In this document: in pieces, positions 1 to 9,878 of the stretch | Layout of the letters: each line of letters opens with the position of its first letter | Numbering within the stretch: the stretch's first letter is position 1 | Assembly (NCBI GenBank): GCA_964586775.1 | Contig: CAZPJD010000184.1 | Coordinates: 1 to 64,000, forward strand | Direction of reading: 5' to 3' | Origin: JADLEX01 sp964586775 | Lineage (GTDB): Bacteria > Lernaellota > Lernaellaia > JACKCT01 | Length of the DNA stretch: 64,000 nt | Program-made: the position numbers and the translations under genes | The notes under the pieces: model-generated | The model's database searches: none | Told to the model about the DNA's origin: nothing | What the model saw: only the letters and a program-made list of their open reading frames with translations

Positions 1-1033
1 TCAGACCAAGGACCTCGCCGGAATACACTTCCGTCTCCACGCCGGAGCGAATCGTCACCGTGTCATGGAAGTTCGGTTCGATCGTTTCGCCCGACAAAAA
101 ACTGATGTCGAGCACGGGCACGGTGAAATCGACATCGACGATCAGGTTGGGATCTGGAAACCCGCTCCACTCGTTGTACGACGCGTCCACCTCGGCCACG
201 AGGCCGAGGTCCTCGTTCTCCCACGAGAGCCCCGCCGTCCACTGGCGCGGGGTGTAGATGCTGGTCGCCTCGAAGATCAACGTGATCGGCGCGGGGCCGA
301 TGTAGGTGTTGATGGGGATGCGATAGTTGGTGAAGAACTCCTCGCGGAACACGAGGCCGAGCGAGAGGCCGTCGAGCGGATCCCACATCTCGCCGCCCTT
401 GACGAGCGCGCCGTAGGTGGGCGCGAAGCTCGTGAAGACCTCCTGCCCCGTGTAGGTCTGCACGTCGCCGTTGGAATCGATGATCGCGTTGATCTCGCCG
501 TCGGTGTTGGAAAAAAGCTGCGCGCCGCCGCCGATGCCGAGCCAGTCGAAAACGCGGATCGAGAGTGTGGGGAGCTGCGTGGCCTGCCGGCCCGAGTTGC
601 GCAGCAGCACGTATTGCGGAACGCGGGGGTACGGCACATCGAGGGCGAGGAAAATGCCGCGAGGGATGAACGCCGCGAGGCCGAGGGCGAGGCGGTCCTT
701 CATGAAGCCGCCGAAGGGAAAGGGCAGCACCGCGCCGAAGACCGTGCCCTCGGTGCTGTCGAGGTTCGCCTTTTCGCCGTATCGCTGATCGAGCCAGTTG
801 CCCGTCTTCATGTATCCCAGGCCGATGGCCGGGATTTCCAGAAAGACGCTGCCCCCGGGGTTGTAGTAGGCGACGCCGAAGTCCTTGGCCTGGGCCGCCG
901 TCGCGCCGCCCAGTGCGATGCCGCGCGCGTTGTAGCCGTAGCTGTAAAGCACGTCGGCATGCGCGCCCGACGCGAACGACGCGCCGATGGCGATCATGAC
1001 GATGAAGAGGAATAGCCCGCGCTGACCTGTCAC
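1..1033 (-). CDS. OmpP1/FadL-like outer-membrane protein (3' end outside window)
   Basis: Reading the minus strand from GTG 1033 gives an open frame of 344 codons that runs off the window at base 1, so the C-terminus is missing. The product starts with a hydrophobic signal peptide ending AHA-D at about residue 26. After it comes GYNARGIALGGATAA and then a YYNPGG turn, the pattern seen at the N-terminus of OmpP1/FadL long-chain fatty acid or hydrophobic-compound porins. The rest has alternating aromatic/hydrophobic strands expected of a beta-barrel. An internal ATG at 997 is a possible start but would remove most of the signal peptide's N-region. Role inferred: uptake of hydrophobic substrates across the outer membrane. 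The substrate cannot be told from sequence. Confidence 0.72.
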   Translation of the reverse strand, partial: MTGQRGLFLFIVMIAIGASFASGAHADVLYSYGYNARGIALGGATAAQAKDFGVAYYNPGGSVFLEIPAIGLGYMKTGNWLDQRYGEKANLDSTEGTVFGAVLPFPFGGFMKDRLALGLAAFIPRGIFLALDVPYPRVPQYVLLRNSGRQATQLPTLSIRVFDWLGIGGGAQLFSNTDGEINAIIDSNGDVQTYTGQEVFTSFAPTYGALVKGGEMWDPLDGLSLGLVFREEFFTNYRIPINTYIGPAPITLIFEATSIYTPRQWTAGLSWENEDLGLVAEVDASYNEWSGFPDPNLIVDVDFTVPVLDISFLSGETIEPNFHDTVTIRSGVETEVYSGEVLGL

Positions 1034-1255
1034 CCAAGCCCCAACGGCGTTACGAAAATCGAAACAACCGACCGATCCGCCGCGTCGCCGCGCGATGGGC
1101 GCGTCTCACGCCGGTCGCGGTCGCCGAAAACGGATATTTTGAGTGAAAAACGATGACTTGGCCGTTTCTCACATCTTCCCCGTGAAATCAAGATAGGGTA
1201 TGAATGGCGCGGTTTTTCCGGCCCATTTTCGGCCCGAATCGCGCGGGAGCCAGAC

Positions 1256-4200
1256 GTGCGCGTCATTGTTTGCGACGCATCGGAGCGGTCGGCGCTCGCC
1301 GCCGTTCGTTCGCTGGGACGCGCGGGACACGAGGTCCATGTCGCGGCCGCGCGGCACCCCTCACTCGCCTCGGTCTCTCGATACGCATCGCGGTTCTTTT
1401 CCGTTTCCGATCCCATGACCGCGCCCCGTCTTTTCGCCGAGCAGGTGATGGGCGAGGCGCGCCGGATCGACGCGCGGCTCATCGTTCCCCTCACCGATGC
1501 GTCGTGCTTCGCGCTCGGTCGCGTCGATCACGCCGGGCTCGTCGTTCAGCCGGACATCGCCACGCTGGAACGCGCGGCGGACAAGTACGAGGTGTTTCGG
1601 CTCGCGCGCGAACTCGACGTCGATGTTCCCGTTACGACGGCGATCGAGCGCCCCGATTCGCCGATCCCCGGGGATCTCCCCTGGCCCGTCGTCGTGAAAC
1701 CGCGCCGCTCCCGCGTGATGAACGGCGGCGCGCTCGTTGCGCTCGGCGTGTCGTACGCGACGAATGAGCGCGAGCTGCGCGCGCGGCTCGAGGCGCTGCC
1801 CCAGGGCGCGTTCCCCGTGCTCGTGCAGGAGCGCGTGACGGGAGACGGCGTCGGCTACTTCGCTCTGGCGCGCGAAGGCGACGTGCTCGCCGAGTTCTTC
1901 CACCGCCGTCTGCGCGAGTTGCCGCCCTCCGGCGGCGTCAGCGTGCTGCGCGAGGCGATGGTGCCCGACGCGCACGTTCGCCGCCATGCGGTGGCGCTCG
2001 TCAAGCGGCTCGCGTGGACGGGACCGATCATGGTGGAGTTCAAGCGCGACGCCGCCGGGCGGCCGAATCTGATGGAGATCAACGGGCGATTTTGGGGCTC
2101 GCTGCAACTCGCCATCGACGCGGGGGTCGATTTTCCCGCGCTGCTCGCGCGGATGAAACTCGGCGAGGCGTTTGCGATGCCCGGCTATCGACCGCGCCTG
2201 CGCACGCGGCACTTGCTGGGCGACGTGGAGTCGCTCGTCGTTGCGCTGGCCAAGGGACGCGCGGCCCTCCCGCCCGGTCGGTCACGCTGGTCTTATCTTC
2301 GCGACTGGATTTCGCGGCGCGGAGGACTCGAAGTCGAATCGATCGACGATCCCCGTCCGGCGTTGCACGAATATCGAAATTTCGCGCGCAAGTGGTGGCG
2401 TCTCGTCTCGCGACGCCTTTTCCCGCGCACGATCCGCGGCATCATCCACTCGCACACGACGTTCTCGCACGACGGCGCGCTCTCGGTCGATCGCTTCGCC
2501 GATCATCTCGAAGGCAAGGGGCTTTCGTTCGTCGCGATCACCGAACACGAGAACTCGGTGGACGCCGAGAGCTACCGCCAGTTGCAGGCGGAGTGCGCGA
2601 AACTCTCGCGACCGGGTTTCGTGTTGATCCCCGGCATCGAGTTCGCCACGCCGCGGCGCACGCACATTCTCGGCATGAACGTGAGCGAGTTCTTCGACGA
2701 GCACGACGCGACGAAGATCGTGCGCGGCATCCACGAACGCGGCGGTATCGCGGTGCTCGCCCATCCGGACGAAACGGACTTCGAGCGCGATCCCGAATTC
2801 CTCTCCGCTCTGGACGGTGCCGAGGCGTGGAACGCCGTCCACGACAGCCCTTTCGTGCCGTCGTATCGAAACATCACGGCGATCGACGAGATCCGGCGGC
2901 TGAACCCGAATCTCAAGGTGTATGGCGGCGTCGACTTCCATCGACCGGGACACTACCGGGGAATGCGCATCGAGATGCGGTGCGAACCGAACGCCGCCGC
3001 CATCCTCGACGCGTTCCGTCGTGGCGAATTTCGCGTGCGCGGACCCATTTACGGATTCGGAGCAAACGCGCGTTTCGGGATTCTGGATCGACTCTACATC
3101 CGCCTGATCCGCCGGTTGCGCGAACGGGCGAAGCCCGTCGTGCGTCCGCTGCGTCGCGCGCTACGCGGACCGGCGGCGAATCCCGCCGCGGCCCAGACGC
3201 ACCTCGTTGCCCACGCGATTGAGACGGGCAATCCCGGCGGGGCGGAGCGCGTCATGCTTCACCTCGTCGATCGGTTGCCCGCGAATCGCTTCACATCGCG
3301 CGCGGTGCTCGCGAAATCGGGGTGGCTCGACGAGCAGCTTTCCTCGCGCGGCGTGCCGCACGAAATCCATCCCGTCGGCCATCTGTGGAATTTTGGCGGC
3401 ATCGCGTCGCTGGCCCGAATGCTGCGCGCGTGGAGCGCGTCGGCCTTCGTCACGCACGAACTCTATCTCAATGTGCAGGGCGCGATTGCCGCGCGCATGG
3501 CGCGCGTGCGCCACGTGGCGGTCGTGCACGGCAACCTCGAATACGCGTCCCCGTGGTTTCGTCGCGCGGGGTATCAACTCGCGCTCCTGCTGGGCAGCCG
3601 CATCATCGCCGTCAGTTTTGCGATTCGCGACGATCTGGCGAAGATCCTTCGCGTGCCCCGCCACCGCATCGGCGTCATCCACAACGGCGTGACGATCCCG
3701 CCGCCCGCGACGCCCGAGGATCGCGCCGAGGCCCGCGTGCGGCTGGGCGTGACCGACGAGCCGACGATCGCCCTCGTTGGCAGCCTCTACCCCGTGAAGG
3801 GCCACGCGGTGCTGCTGGCCGCCATGCCCGCGATTCTCGCCGAGCACCCCCGCGCGACGGTCTTCCTGATCGGGCGCGGTCGCCCGGAGACCGAGCAAGA
3901 GCTTCGTCGCGGCGCCGAGCCCTACGGCGAGCGGGTGCGTTTTCTGGGATTCCGAGAGGATGTGGACCGGCTGCTGTCGGGCATCGACGTGCTCGCCGTG
4001 CCGTCCCTGTACGAAGGTCTGTCGCTCGCGGTATGCGAGGCGATGGCCGCGGGGGTGCCGGTGGTCGCGTCGCGCGTCGGCGGAAACCCCGAGATCATCA
4101 CCGACGGCGAGGACGGCATGCTGGTCGGCGTGGGCGACCACGCCGCGCTCGCCCGCGCGATCGGTGCGCTGCTGGGCGATGCGGACCGCCGCGCCGCGAT

Positions 4201-4285
4201 GGCCGCGCGGGCACGCGAAACGGCGACAATGCTGTTCTCGATGGATCGGATGATCGCCGCCTACGTCCAAGAGATCGGCGGCTGA
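1256..4285 (+). CDS. Three-domain fusion: ATP-grasp, PHP phosphoesterase, GT4 glycosyltransferase
   Basis: One uninterrupted frame of 1009 residues carries three enzyme modules. Residues 1-300 look like an ATP-grasp ligase (VVVKPRRS nucleotide-binding strand, metal-binding MEINGRFWG near 280). Residues about 394-600 are a PHP metal-dependent phosphoesterase with HSHTTFSHDG, ITEHE, GIEFAT, LAHPDE and GGVDFHRPGH metal-ligand motifs. Residues about 648-1009 are a GT4-type glycosyltransferase with NPGGAERV near the acceptor site and YEGLSLAVCEAMAAGVPVV as the nucleotide-sugar signature. GTG 1256 follows a GGGAG ribosome-binding site. No signal peptide or membrane segment is obvious, so it is probably cytoplasmic. 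The neighbours give no pathway. A role in modifying a cell-surface glycan or secondary metabolite is a guess; the domain calls are firm. Confidence 0.85.
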   Translation: MRVIVCDASERSALAAVRSLGRAGHEVHVAAARHPSLASVSRYASRFFSVSDPMTAPRLFAEQVMGEARRIDARLIVPLTDASCFALGRVDHAGLVVQPDIATLERAADKYEVFRLARELDVDVPVTTAIERPDSPIPGDLPWPVVVKPRRSRVMNGGALVALGVSYATNERELRARLEALPQGAFPVLVQERVTGDGVGYFALAREGDVLAEFFHRRLRELPPSGGVSVLREAMVPDAHVRRHAVALVKRLAWTGPIMVEFKRDAAGRPNLMEINGRFWGSLQLAIDAGVDFPALLARMKLGEAFAMPGYRPRLRTRHLLGDVESLVVALAKGRAALPPGRSRWSYLRDWISRRGGLEVESIDDPRPALHEYRNFARKWWRLVSRRLFPRTIRGIIHSHTTFSHDGALSVDRFADHLEGKGLSFVAITEHENSVDAESYRQLQAECAKLSRPGFVLIPGIEFATPRRTHILGMNVSEFFDEHDATKIVRGIHERGGIAVLAHPDETDFERDPEFLSALDGAEAWNAVHDSPFVPSYRNITAIDEIRRLNPNLKVYGGVDFHRPGHYRGMRIEMRCEPNAAAILDAFRRGEFRVRGPIYGFGANARFGILDRLYIRLIRRLRERAKPVVRPLRRALRGPAANPAAAQTHLVAHAIETGNPGGAERVMLHLVDRLPANRFTSRAVLAKSGWLDEQLSSRGVPHEIHPVGHLWNFGGIASLARMLRAWSASAFVTHELYLNVQGAIAARMARVRHVAVVHGNLEYASPWFRRAGYQLALLLGSRIIAVSFAIRDDLAKILRVPRHRIGVIHNGVTIPPPATPEDRAEARVRLGVTDEPTIALVGSLYPVKGHAVLLAAMPAILAEHPRATVFLIGRGRPETEQELRRGAEPYGERVRFLGFREDVDRLLSGIDVLAVPSLYEGLSLAVCEAMAAGVPVVASRVGGNPEIITDGEDGMLVGVGDHAALARAIGALLGDADRRAAMAARARETATMLFSMDRMIAAYVQEIGG

Positions 4286-4310
4286 CGCCCGAGTCTTTGC
4301 GTACCTTGCC

Positions 4311-5096
4311 TCAGCGACCCTTGAAATTCGCCTTGCGTCGCTCGATGAAGCTCAGCACGCCCTCGCCCGCGTCCTCGGTCTCCATTACGGGACGCAGGTC
4401 GGGCGTCAAACGCGACGCCCCCTCGTCGAACCCGCGCAGGACCGCCAAATGCGCGAGGCGCTTGGTGGCGCGAACCGCCAGCGGCGCGCGATCGGCGATG
4501 ACGCGGGCGATCTCGACCGCGCGTTCGAGATGCTGGCCCGTTTCGACGACCTCTTGAACGAACCCGATCCGCAGCGCCTCGGCCGCCGAGAACTCGTCGC
4601 CCGTCAGCAGCCAGCGCATCGCGTTGCCCCAGCCGGCCTCCTGCACGAACCGGATCGTAGCGCCGCCCGCCGCAAAAAATCCGCGCTGCACCTCGATCTG
4701 CGCGAATCGCGCATCCTCGGACGCGATGCGCACGTCCGTCGCGAGCATCAGTTCGATTCCCGCCGTGAGGCACAGCCCTTGAATCGCCGTCACGACCGGC
4801 TTGGTCAAATACGGCTCCGACAGGCGAAACGGATCGATGCCGCCCTCGGCGTCGAGCAGCCGGCCCTCGGCGAAACGCTCGGCGAAGAGCGTGAGGTCGA
4901 GCCCCGCCGTGAAGTTGGCGCCGTGCGCGAAGAGCACCCCGCAACGAAGGTCGTCGTCGGCTTCCAACTCCGCGTACGCGCGCCCGAGGGCGTTGAGCAT
5001 CTCGGGCGTGAACGAGTTCTTCTTCGTCGGCCGGTTGATGCCGATCATCAGCAGATGCCCGTCGCGTTCGATCGTGATGTCGTCATTCGAGGTCAT
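4311..5096 (-). CDS. Enoyl-CoA hydratase/isomerase family protein
   Basis: A 261-residue crotonase-fold protein. It has the oxyanion-hole segment ANFTAGLDL near residue 65, TAGIELMLATD near 110 and FAQIEVQRGFFAAGG near 130. Both glutamates that act as acid/base in enoyl-CoA hydratases (in AGIEL and QIEV) are present, so hydratase chemistry is plausible, although members of this family also isomerise or hydrolyse acyl-CoAs. ATG 5096 was chosen because AAGGA lies 8 bases upstream; a longer frame reaches 5237 but its extra N-terminus is low-complexity. It converges with the three-domain fusion gene and diverges from the TonB receptor. It stands alone, so its acyl-CoA substrate is unknown. Confidence 0.85.
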   Translation of the reverse strand: MTSNDDITIERDGHLLMIGINRPTKKNSFTPEMLNALGRAYAELEADDDLRCGVLFAHGANFTAGLDLTLFAERFAEGRLLDAEGGIDPFRLSEPYLTKPVVTAIQGLCLTAGIELMLATDVRIASEDARFAQIEVQRGFFAAGGATIRFVQEAGWGNAMRWLLTGDEFSAAEALRIGFVQEVVETGQHLERAVEIARVIADRAPLAVRATKRLAHLAVLRGFDEGASRLTPDLRPVMETEDAGEGVLSFIERRKANFKGR

Positions 5097-5218
5097 TCGT
5101 GATCCTTCCGGGATCGATACGTTGAGCATACCCCATTTTTCGCGCCCTCCGAAACCGCGCTCGTCGTTGACCCGCCCTTGACCGCGTGCTAGGCGAGTCG
5201 AACCCGACGAGGCTCCGA

Positions 5219-7174
5219 TTGACCACTCCAACGACACACTCTCGCACGCGAAGCGCGATTCTTGTCGCGCTCGTTACCCTCGCGTTCGTGGTCGTTTCGG
5301 TCGGTTTGGCGTTCGCCGAGGACGGGGACGAAACGGACCCGGACGACCGAAACCTCGACGAAATCAAAGTCACGGCGAAACGCGTGAACGAATCGACCGA
5401 CGATCCGCCGGTCTTCGTCGAGACGATCGACATGCGCGAATACGAGGGCCGCTTCGTGACGACGCCGGAGGTGCTCGCGCGGGCCGTGGGCGTGAACGTG
5501 CGCGACTTCGGCGGGCTGGGACGGCTTTCCACCGTGTCGATTCGCGGTGCGAGCGCCGAGCAGGTCGTCATTCTGGTCGACGGCGTGCACGTGAATCCGG
5601 CGTCGGGCGGCGGCGTGGATCTGTCGTCCATCCCCCCGGCGCACATCGACCGCATCGAGGTGATTCGCGGCGGCGACTCGGCATTCTTCGGCGACGCGGC
5701 GATCGGGGGTGTGGTCAACATCGTCACCAAGCGCGCCAAGGACCAGGCGACGAATACCGGCTCGATCTCGTACGGATCGTTCAACACGCTTCAAACATCC
5801 GCCGCGCGCTCGCAGGGTTTCGAGCGCGCGTCATACATGGCCTCGGTGACGTACTTTCACAGCGACGGCGACTTCGGCTTTCGCAACAACAACGGCACCG
5901 AATTCAACGGCGAGGACGACTTCGACGACATCCGCAAGAACAACGAGGCGGACAATCGCGGCGCGCTCGTCAAGGCCAATTTTTCACCGGGAAGTCATGT
6001 CGAGATCGGCGCGCAAAACGAATTCTATTCGTCGGAGCGTGGCGTGCCCGGCCTCGTGACGTTCCCTTCGCCGAACGTGCACGAGGCAGAGTTGCGCAAC
6101 ACGGCAACGCTGACGCTGGCGATCGCCGATCTGCCCGCGAGCCGGATGAGTTGGCGGACGCGCGTGTCGTATCCCTACCGCGAGGACACCTACAAGGACC
6201 CGCGCGGCGAACAGACCGGCGTGCCGCGGCGAACCGAACAGGCGACGCACTCGCCCGACGTCGAGCAGACGATCCAATACGTCTGGGGCGAGCACCAAAT
6301 CTGGACCGCGTCGGGTCAGTATCGGCGAGACGATCTGCGCGACGACGATTTCGACAACCCGACGCGCGACACGGTTTCGGGCGCGATCCGCGATCAGATC
6401 TCGCTCGCGAAGGACATCGTCACGCTGGTTCCCGCCGTTCGATACGACGACATCTCGGATACGGGCGACGCATGGAGCCCGAAATTCGGCGCGGCGGTCA
6501 AACCGCTCGATTGGATGACGCTCAAGGCCAACGCGGGGCGGTCGTTTCGCGCGCCGAGTTTCGCGGAGCTGTACTACAACCACGGCTTCGTCGAGGGAAA
6601 CGTCGACCTCGAGCCCGAGCGGGCGACCAGCTACGACGCGGGAGCGCAGCTACACACGTCATGGCTTTTCGTCGAGGGCGCGGCGTTTCGCAGCGACATC
6701 GAGGATCTCATCGAGTACGTGCTCGTGTCGGGTTTCCGCTACAAGCCCTACAACATCGGCCGCGCGCGGCTCGACGGGGTCGAGCTCGCACTCACGCTCG
6801 AACCCGTCCGCTTCGCCTCGCTGTCGGGCTCGTACACGCTGCTGCGTGCGCGCGATCTGGAGCGGGATGGCGAAGCGAACGCGCAGATCCCCGGCCGCCC
6901 CCGGCACACGGGGTTTGCGCGCGCGGAGGGTCACTGGGACGTCTTCACGCCCTTCGTCGAATTCCACTACATCGGCGGCAACTTCGTCACCGCCGCGAAC
7001 ACCAAGCTGCTACCCGAGCGCAAGATCTGGAACGTGGGGCTGACGACGCGAGCGGGCGATTACGTGACGCTCGGCATGGAAGCGAAGAACGTCGGGAACG
7101 ACGAAGCGGTGGACGTGCGTGGGTTCCCCCTGCCCGGTCGATCGGTCTTCATGACGGTGTCGGTCGATTTCTGA
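5219..7174 (+). CDS. TonB-dependent outer-membrane receptor, BtuB-like
   Basis: A 651-residue receptor. The signal peptide ends near AFA-ED (about residue 33). A TonB-box-like segment LDEIKVTAKR follows, then a plug domain (about 45-165) with RGASAEQVVILVDGV and IDRIEVIRGGDSAFFG, and a 22-strand-type barrel that ends in phenylalanine as usual for barrel assembly. TTG 5219 is preferred over GTG 5186 because GAGG sits six bases upstream of the TTG. The ligand (cobalamin, siderophore or other) cannot be deduced: no metal or vitamin genes sit beside it and I see no cobalamin riboswitch in the short leader. Next to it is a divergent enoyl-CoA hydratase gene with 122 bases between. Confidence 0.9.
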   Translation: MTTPTTHSRTRSAILVALVTLAFVVVSVGLAFAEDGDETDPDDRNLDEIKVTAKRVNESTDDPPVFVETIDMREYEGRFVTTPEVLARAVGVNVRDFGGLGRLSTVSIRGASAEQVVILVDGVHVNPASGGGVDLSSIPPAHIDRIEVIRGGDSAFFGDAAIGGVVNIVTKRAKDQATNTGSISYGSFNTLQTSAARSQGFERASYMASVTYFHSDGDFGFRNNNGTEFNGEDDFDDIRKNNEADNRGALVKANFSPGSHVEIGAQNEFYSSERGVPGLVTFPSPNVHEAELRNTATLTLAIADLPASRMSWRTRVSYPYREDTYKDPRGEQTGVPRRTEQATHSPDVEQTIQYVWGEHQIWTASGQYRRDDLRDDDFDNPTRDTVSGAIRDQISLAKDIVTLVPAVRYDDISDTGDAWSPKFGAAVKPLDWMTLKANAGRSFRAPSFAELYYNHGFVEGNVDLEPERATSYDAGAQLHTSWLFVEGAAFRSDIEDLIEYVLVSGFRYKPYNIGRARLDGVELALTLEPVRFASLSGSYTLLRARDLERDGEANAQIPGRPRHTGFARAEGHWDVFTPFVEFHYIGGNFVTAANTKLLPERKIWNVGLTTRAGDYVTLGMEAKNVGNDEAVDVRGFPLPGRSVFMTVSVDF

Positions 7175-7278
7175 CGCGCCTTGACGGCTCGTGCGCCGCG
7201 GCGTAACCGTGCCGTGTCGCGTTCCGCCGCGTTTTTGTCACATCGATGTATTCAAATGTGCCATACGAGGGAGACGCT

Positions 7279-9798
7279 ATGCATCGGCTATTCATGTTGG
7301 CCGCGATCCTGCCCATCTTGCTCGCGCTCGCCGCATGCGCGACGGATGACGACGACGATTCGGAAACCGACGCAGACGACACCGTGGACGACGATTCCGC
7401 GGACGACGACGCGATGGATGACGATGCGGAAGACGGATACGATTACGGCGTCCCGGTGAAGCAGACCTCCCCTTGGCCGATGTATCGACGCACCGAACGA
7501 CACGCGGGACGAAGCCCTGTCCTGCCCACGCCGAACGACCGCGAGCCCTGGGCGTTTCGCATGGAAAAAGGGATGTTCCACGAGCCCGTCATCGACGACG
7601 ACGGGACGATCTACATGGGCTCGGCGGACACACGCATTTACGCGATCGGGCCCGACGGCATCGAGAAGTGGCGCTTCCAGACCGGCGAAATCAACGACTC
7701 GACGGCGATCATCGCGGCGGACGGGACGATCTTTGTGCCCTCGGGCGACGGGTTCATCTATGCGCTGAATCCGGACGGCACCGAGCGCTGGCGGCTCGCG
7801 GCCCAAGGCGTCGAGGGCTACATCACGTGGTGGGAAGGCCACATCACGATGGGGCCGACGGGTATCCTCTTCGCGGGCAACGACGACCGCAACCTTTACG
7901 CCTTCACGCAGCTCGGCGAGATCTGGTGGACGTATCCGGTGATCGATCAAATCTGGTCGTGCCCCGCAGTGGGACCGGACGGCGAACTGTTCTTCGGCTC
8001 GAACGATCTGGTCATGCGCTCCGTCACGCAGTCGGGGGACCTGCGTTGGTGGAGGCCGACGCTCGGCCCCGTGGCGGGCTCACCGGCCATCAGCGCTGAC
8101 GGCGCGACGGTTTACGTCGGATCCTTCGACGGACACGTGCATGCGTACGACACGGCCACGGGCTCGAAGCGATGGGCGTTCGCCGCGCGCGATCACTTCT
8201 ACGCGTCGCCCGCGCTCGCCGACGACGGAACGATTGTGATCGGGTCCGCGGACGGAACCATGTATGCCCTGAACCCGGACGGCTCGCTCCGATGGGCGTT
8301 CGACACGCTCGAACCCATCCGCTCATCCGCCTCGATCGACGGCGCGGGCAACATCTATTTCGGCAATTCGGACGGCAAGCTCTACGCGCTCTCCGCGGGT
8401 GGCGAGAAACTCTGGACCTTCGACTCGACCGAAAGCGATCGCAACGATTTGAACGGCTCGCCGGCCATCGCGAAAGACGGCGTCGTCATCGACGGCGAGG
8501 CCGGCGTGCTGCACTTCGTGCCCTTCGGCTGGTGTGAAGCCTCGAACGACGAACGCTGCGACACGACGCCGGGCGAGGGCTTGCCGGACGATGGTGCGCT
8601 GCTCTTCCACTATACCAACGGCGGATCTTCGCGCCCGGCGATCGAGAACGACGTGAACCCTTCCGAGGTCATGACCTTTCGGCTCGTCGTGCGTGAAGGC
8701 GGCGAGACGATTCGCGCGCGCATCGATGCGGACGTGCTCGATGTGACCTTAGATCCGCTCGCGCCCCACCGCGTCGAGGTCTCGGCGGACGGCAATTTCG
8801 TTTCCATCATTCCCGAGGCGCCGATGGCGTTTGGGCAGACTTACACCGCGGCGCTGGGCGGCTCCTATCGTGTCGGCGGGGTGCGCGTGGGCAATCGCGT
8901 GATCGGCGGAGAATTCGGCGGAAATTTCGAGGGGCAGTTCACCTTCGATGTCGCGGCCTCCAGCGGCGAGGGTTTTCCGATCGAAATCGGCGACGAATCG
9001 GTCCCCGTGCTGCTGATGCGGCGCATCGCGGTCCCCCAGCCGCCGATGATGACCACGTTCAACCAGATCGGATTCGACAGCTACAACTTCCTGATGGCAC
9101 CCGTCGCGATCGACGAGGTGTCGGGCCGCGTTATCTTTCTGATGGCCGAGGGTACGCCCGGTCTCGAACCCGCGCTGCTTCTCCCGACGCGCACCTTGAT
9201 CGCGTTCAACGGCGATTTCGTGGACCGGTATTTTTCGCTGCACTCCGACGAATTCGCGGTGGATGTCGCGAGCGTGCACATCGTCCTCGACCTGTTCCGC
9301 GTGAGCGGGCGCCTCGACGACGATCTGACCTCGCCGGGGCTTTCCGCCTATACCGAGGTGCTTTGCGACAACGTCGAGTTTTTCGGTTTCGCATTGGATC
9401 TGCTCGGTATGTGTCATCCCGAATCGGGGAAAATGATCGCGAACGGCTCGGCGATGTTGGAGCCGCACGCGGGCGGGCTCGGCGTTGCACCCGAGAATTT
9501 GTCTGTGGAGTCGGTGGAATGGCATCCGACCGGAGGTCAATTCGGATTCGGATACGTCGAAGCGCGATTCGCCGCGAACGATTTCGTCGCCGGAGAACAT
9601 CAGACCGCCCTTGTCCTCGTCGATCCGGACGAAACCCGGGCCGTGGAGCTGGAATACGGCACTTACACGCAAGTGATTCCCGATGTCGACGGAGCTCTCG
9701 ACCGTGTGCGGCTCAGTCTGAAAGACGATCTGGATCTTTCGAATATGGACGTGTACGTTATCTTCGATCTGTTCCCTCTTTCCCATTGGGGAATTTGA
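7279..9798 (+). CDS. Lipoprotein with Asp-rich linker and PQQ-like beta-propeller
   Basis: The 839-residue product starts at ATG 7279 behind GAGGGAG. A lipobox LALAAC puts the lipidated cysteine at residue 20. Residues about 22-55 are nearly all Asp, Glu, Ser and Thr and probably form a flexible acidic spacer at the cell surface. Residues about 105-385 contain seven repeats of the PQQ-like propeller type, for example GTIYMGSADTRIYAIGPDG and GTIVIGSADGTMYALNPDG. The remaining 450 residues are beta-rich with no recognised domain. PQQ-like repeats in such lipoproteins often serve as scaffolds rather than binding PQQ; no quinoprotein catalytic residues are evident. It is the first of four exported acidic proteins in a row. 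Confidence 0.82.
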   Translation: MHRLFMLAAILPILLALAACATDDDDDSETDADDTVDDDSADDDAMDDDAEDGYDYGVPVKQTSPWPMYRRTERHAGRSPVLPTPNDREPWAFRMEKGMFHEPVIDDDGTIYMGSADTRIYAIGPDGIEKWRFQTGEINDSTAIIAADGTIFVPSGDGFIYALNPDGTERWRLAAQGVEGYITWWEGHITMGPTGILFAGNDDRNLYAFTQLGEIWWTYPVIDQIWSCPAVGPDGELFFGSNDLVMRSVTQSGDLRWWRPTLGPVAGSPAISADGATVYVGSFDGHVHAYDTATGSKRWAFAARDHFYASPALADDGTIVIGSADGTMYALNPDGSLRWAFDTLEPIRSSASIDGAGNIYFGNSDGKLYALSAGGEKLWTFDSTESDRNDLNGSPAIAKDGVVIDGEAGVLHFVPFGWCEASNDERCDTTPGEGLPDDGALLFHYTNGGSSRPAIENDVNPSEVMTFRLVVREGGETIRARIDADVLDVTLDPLAPHRVEVSADGNFVSIIPEAPMAFGQTYTAALGGSYRVGGVRVGNRVIGGEFGGNFEGQFTFDVAASSGEGFPIEIGDESVPVLLMRRIAVPQPPMMTTFNQIGFDSYNFLMAPVAIDEVSGRVIFLMAEGTPGLEPALLLPTRTLIAFNGDFVDRYFSLHSDEFAVDVASVHIVLDLFRVSGRLDDDLTSPGLSAYTEVLCDNVEFFGFALDLLGMCHPESGKMIANGSAMLEPHAGGLGVAPENLSVESVEWHPTGGQFGFGYVEARFAANDFVAGEHQTALVLVDPDETRAVELEYGTYTQVIPDVDGALDRVRLSLKDDLDLSNMDVYVIFDLFPLSHWGI

Positions 9799-9878
9799 AG
9801 GCCCTGGGGATCTTGGGGCCATCGTCATCATTCCCGATGTGATATCGCCCGCGCGATTCGTGTCGGATGGGAGAATGG

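Noticed and set aside
5097..5218. Cobalamin riboswitch ahead of the TonB receptor
   Set aside because: The leader is too short and no B12-box-like sequence is visible.
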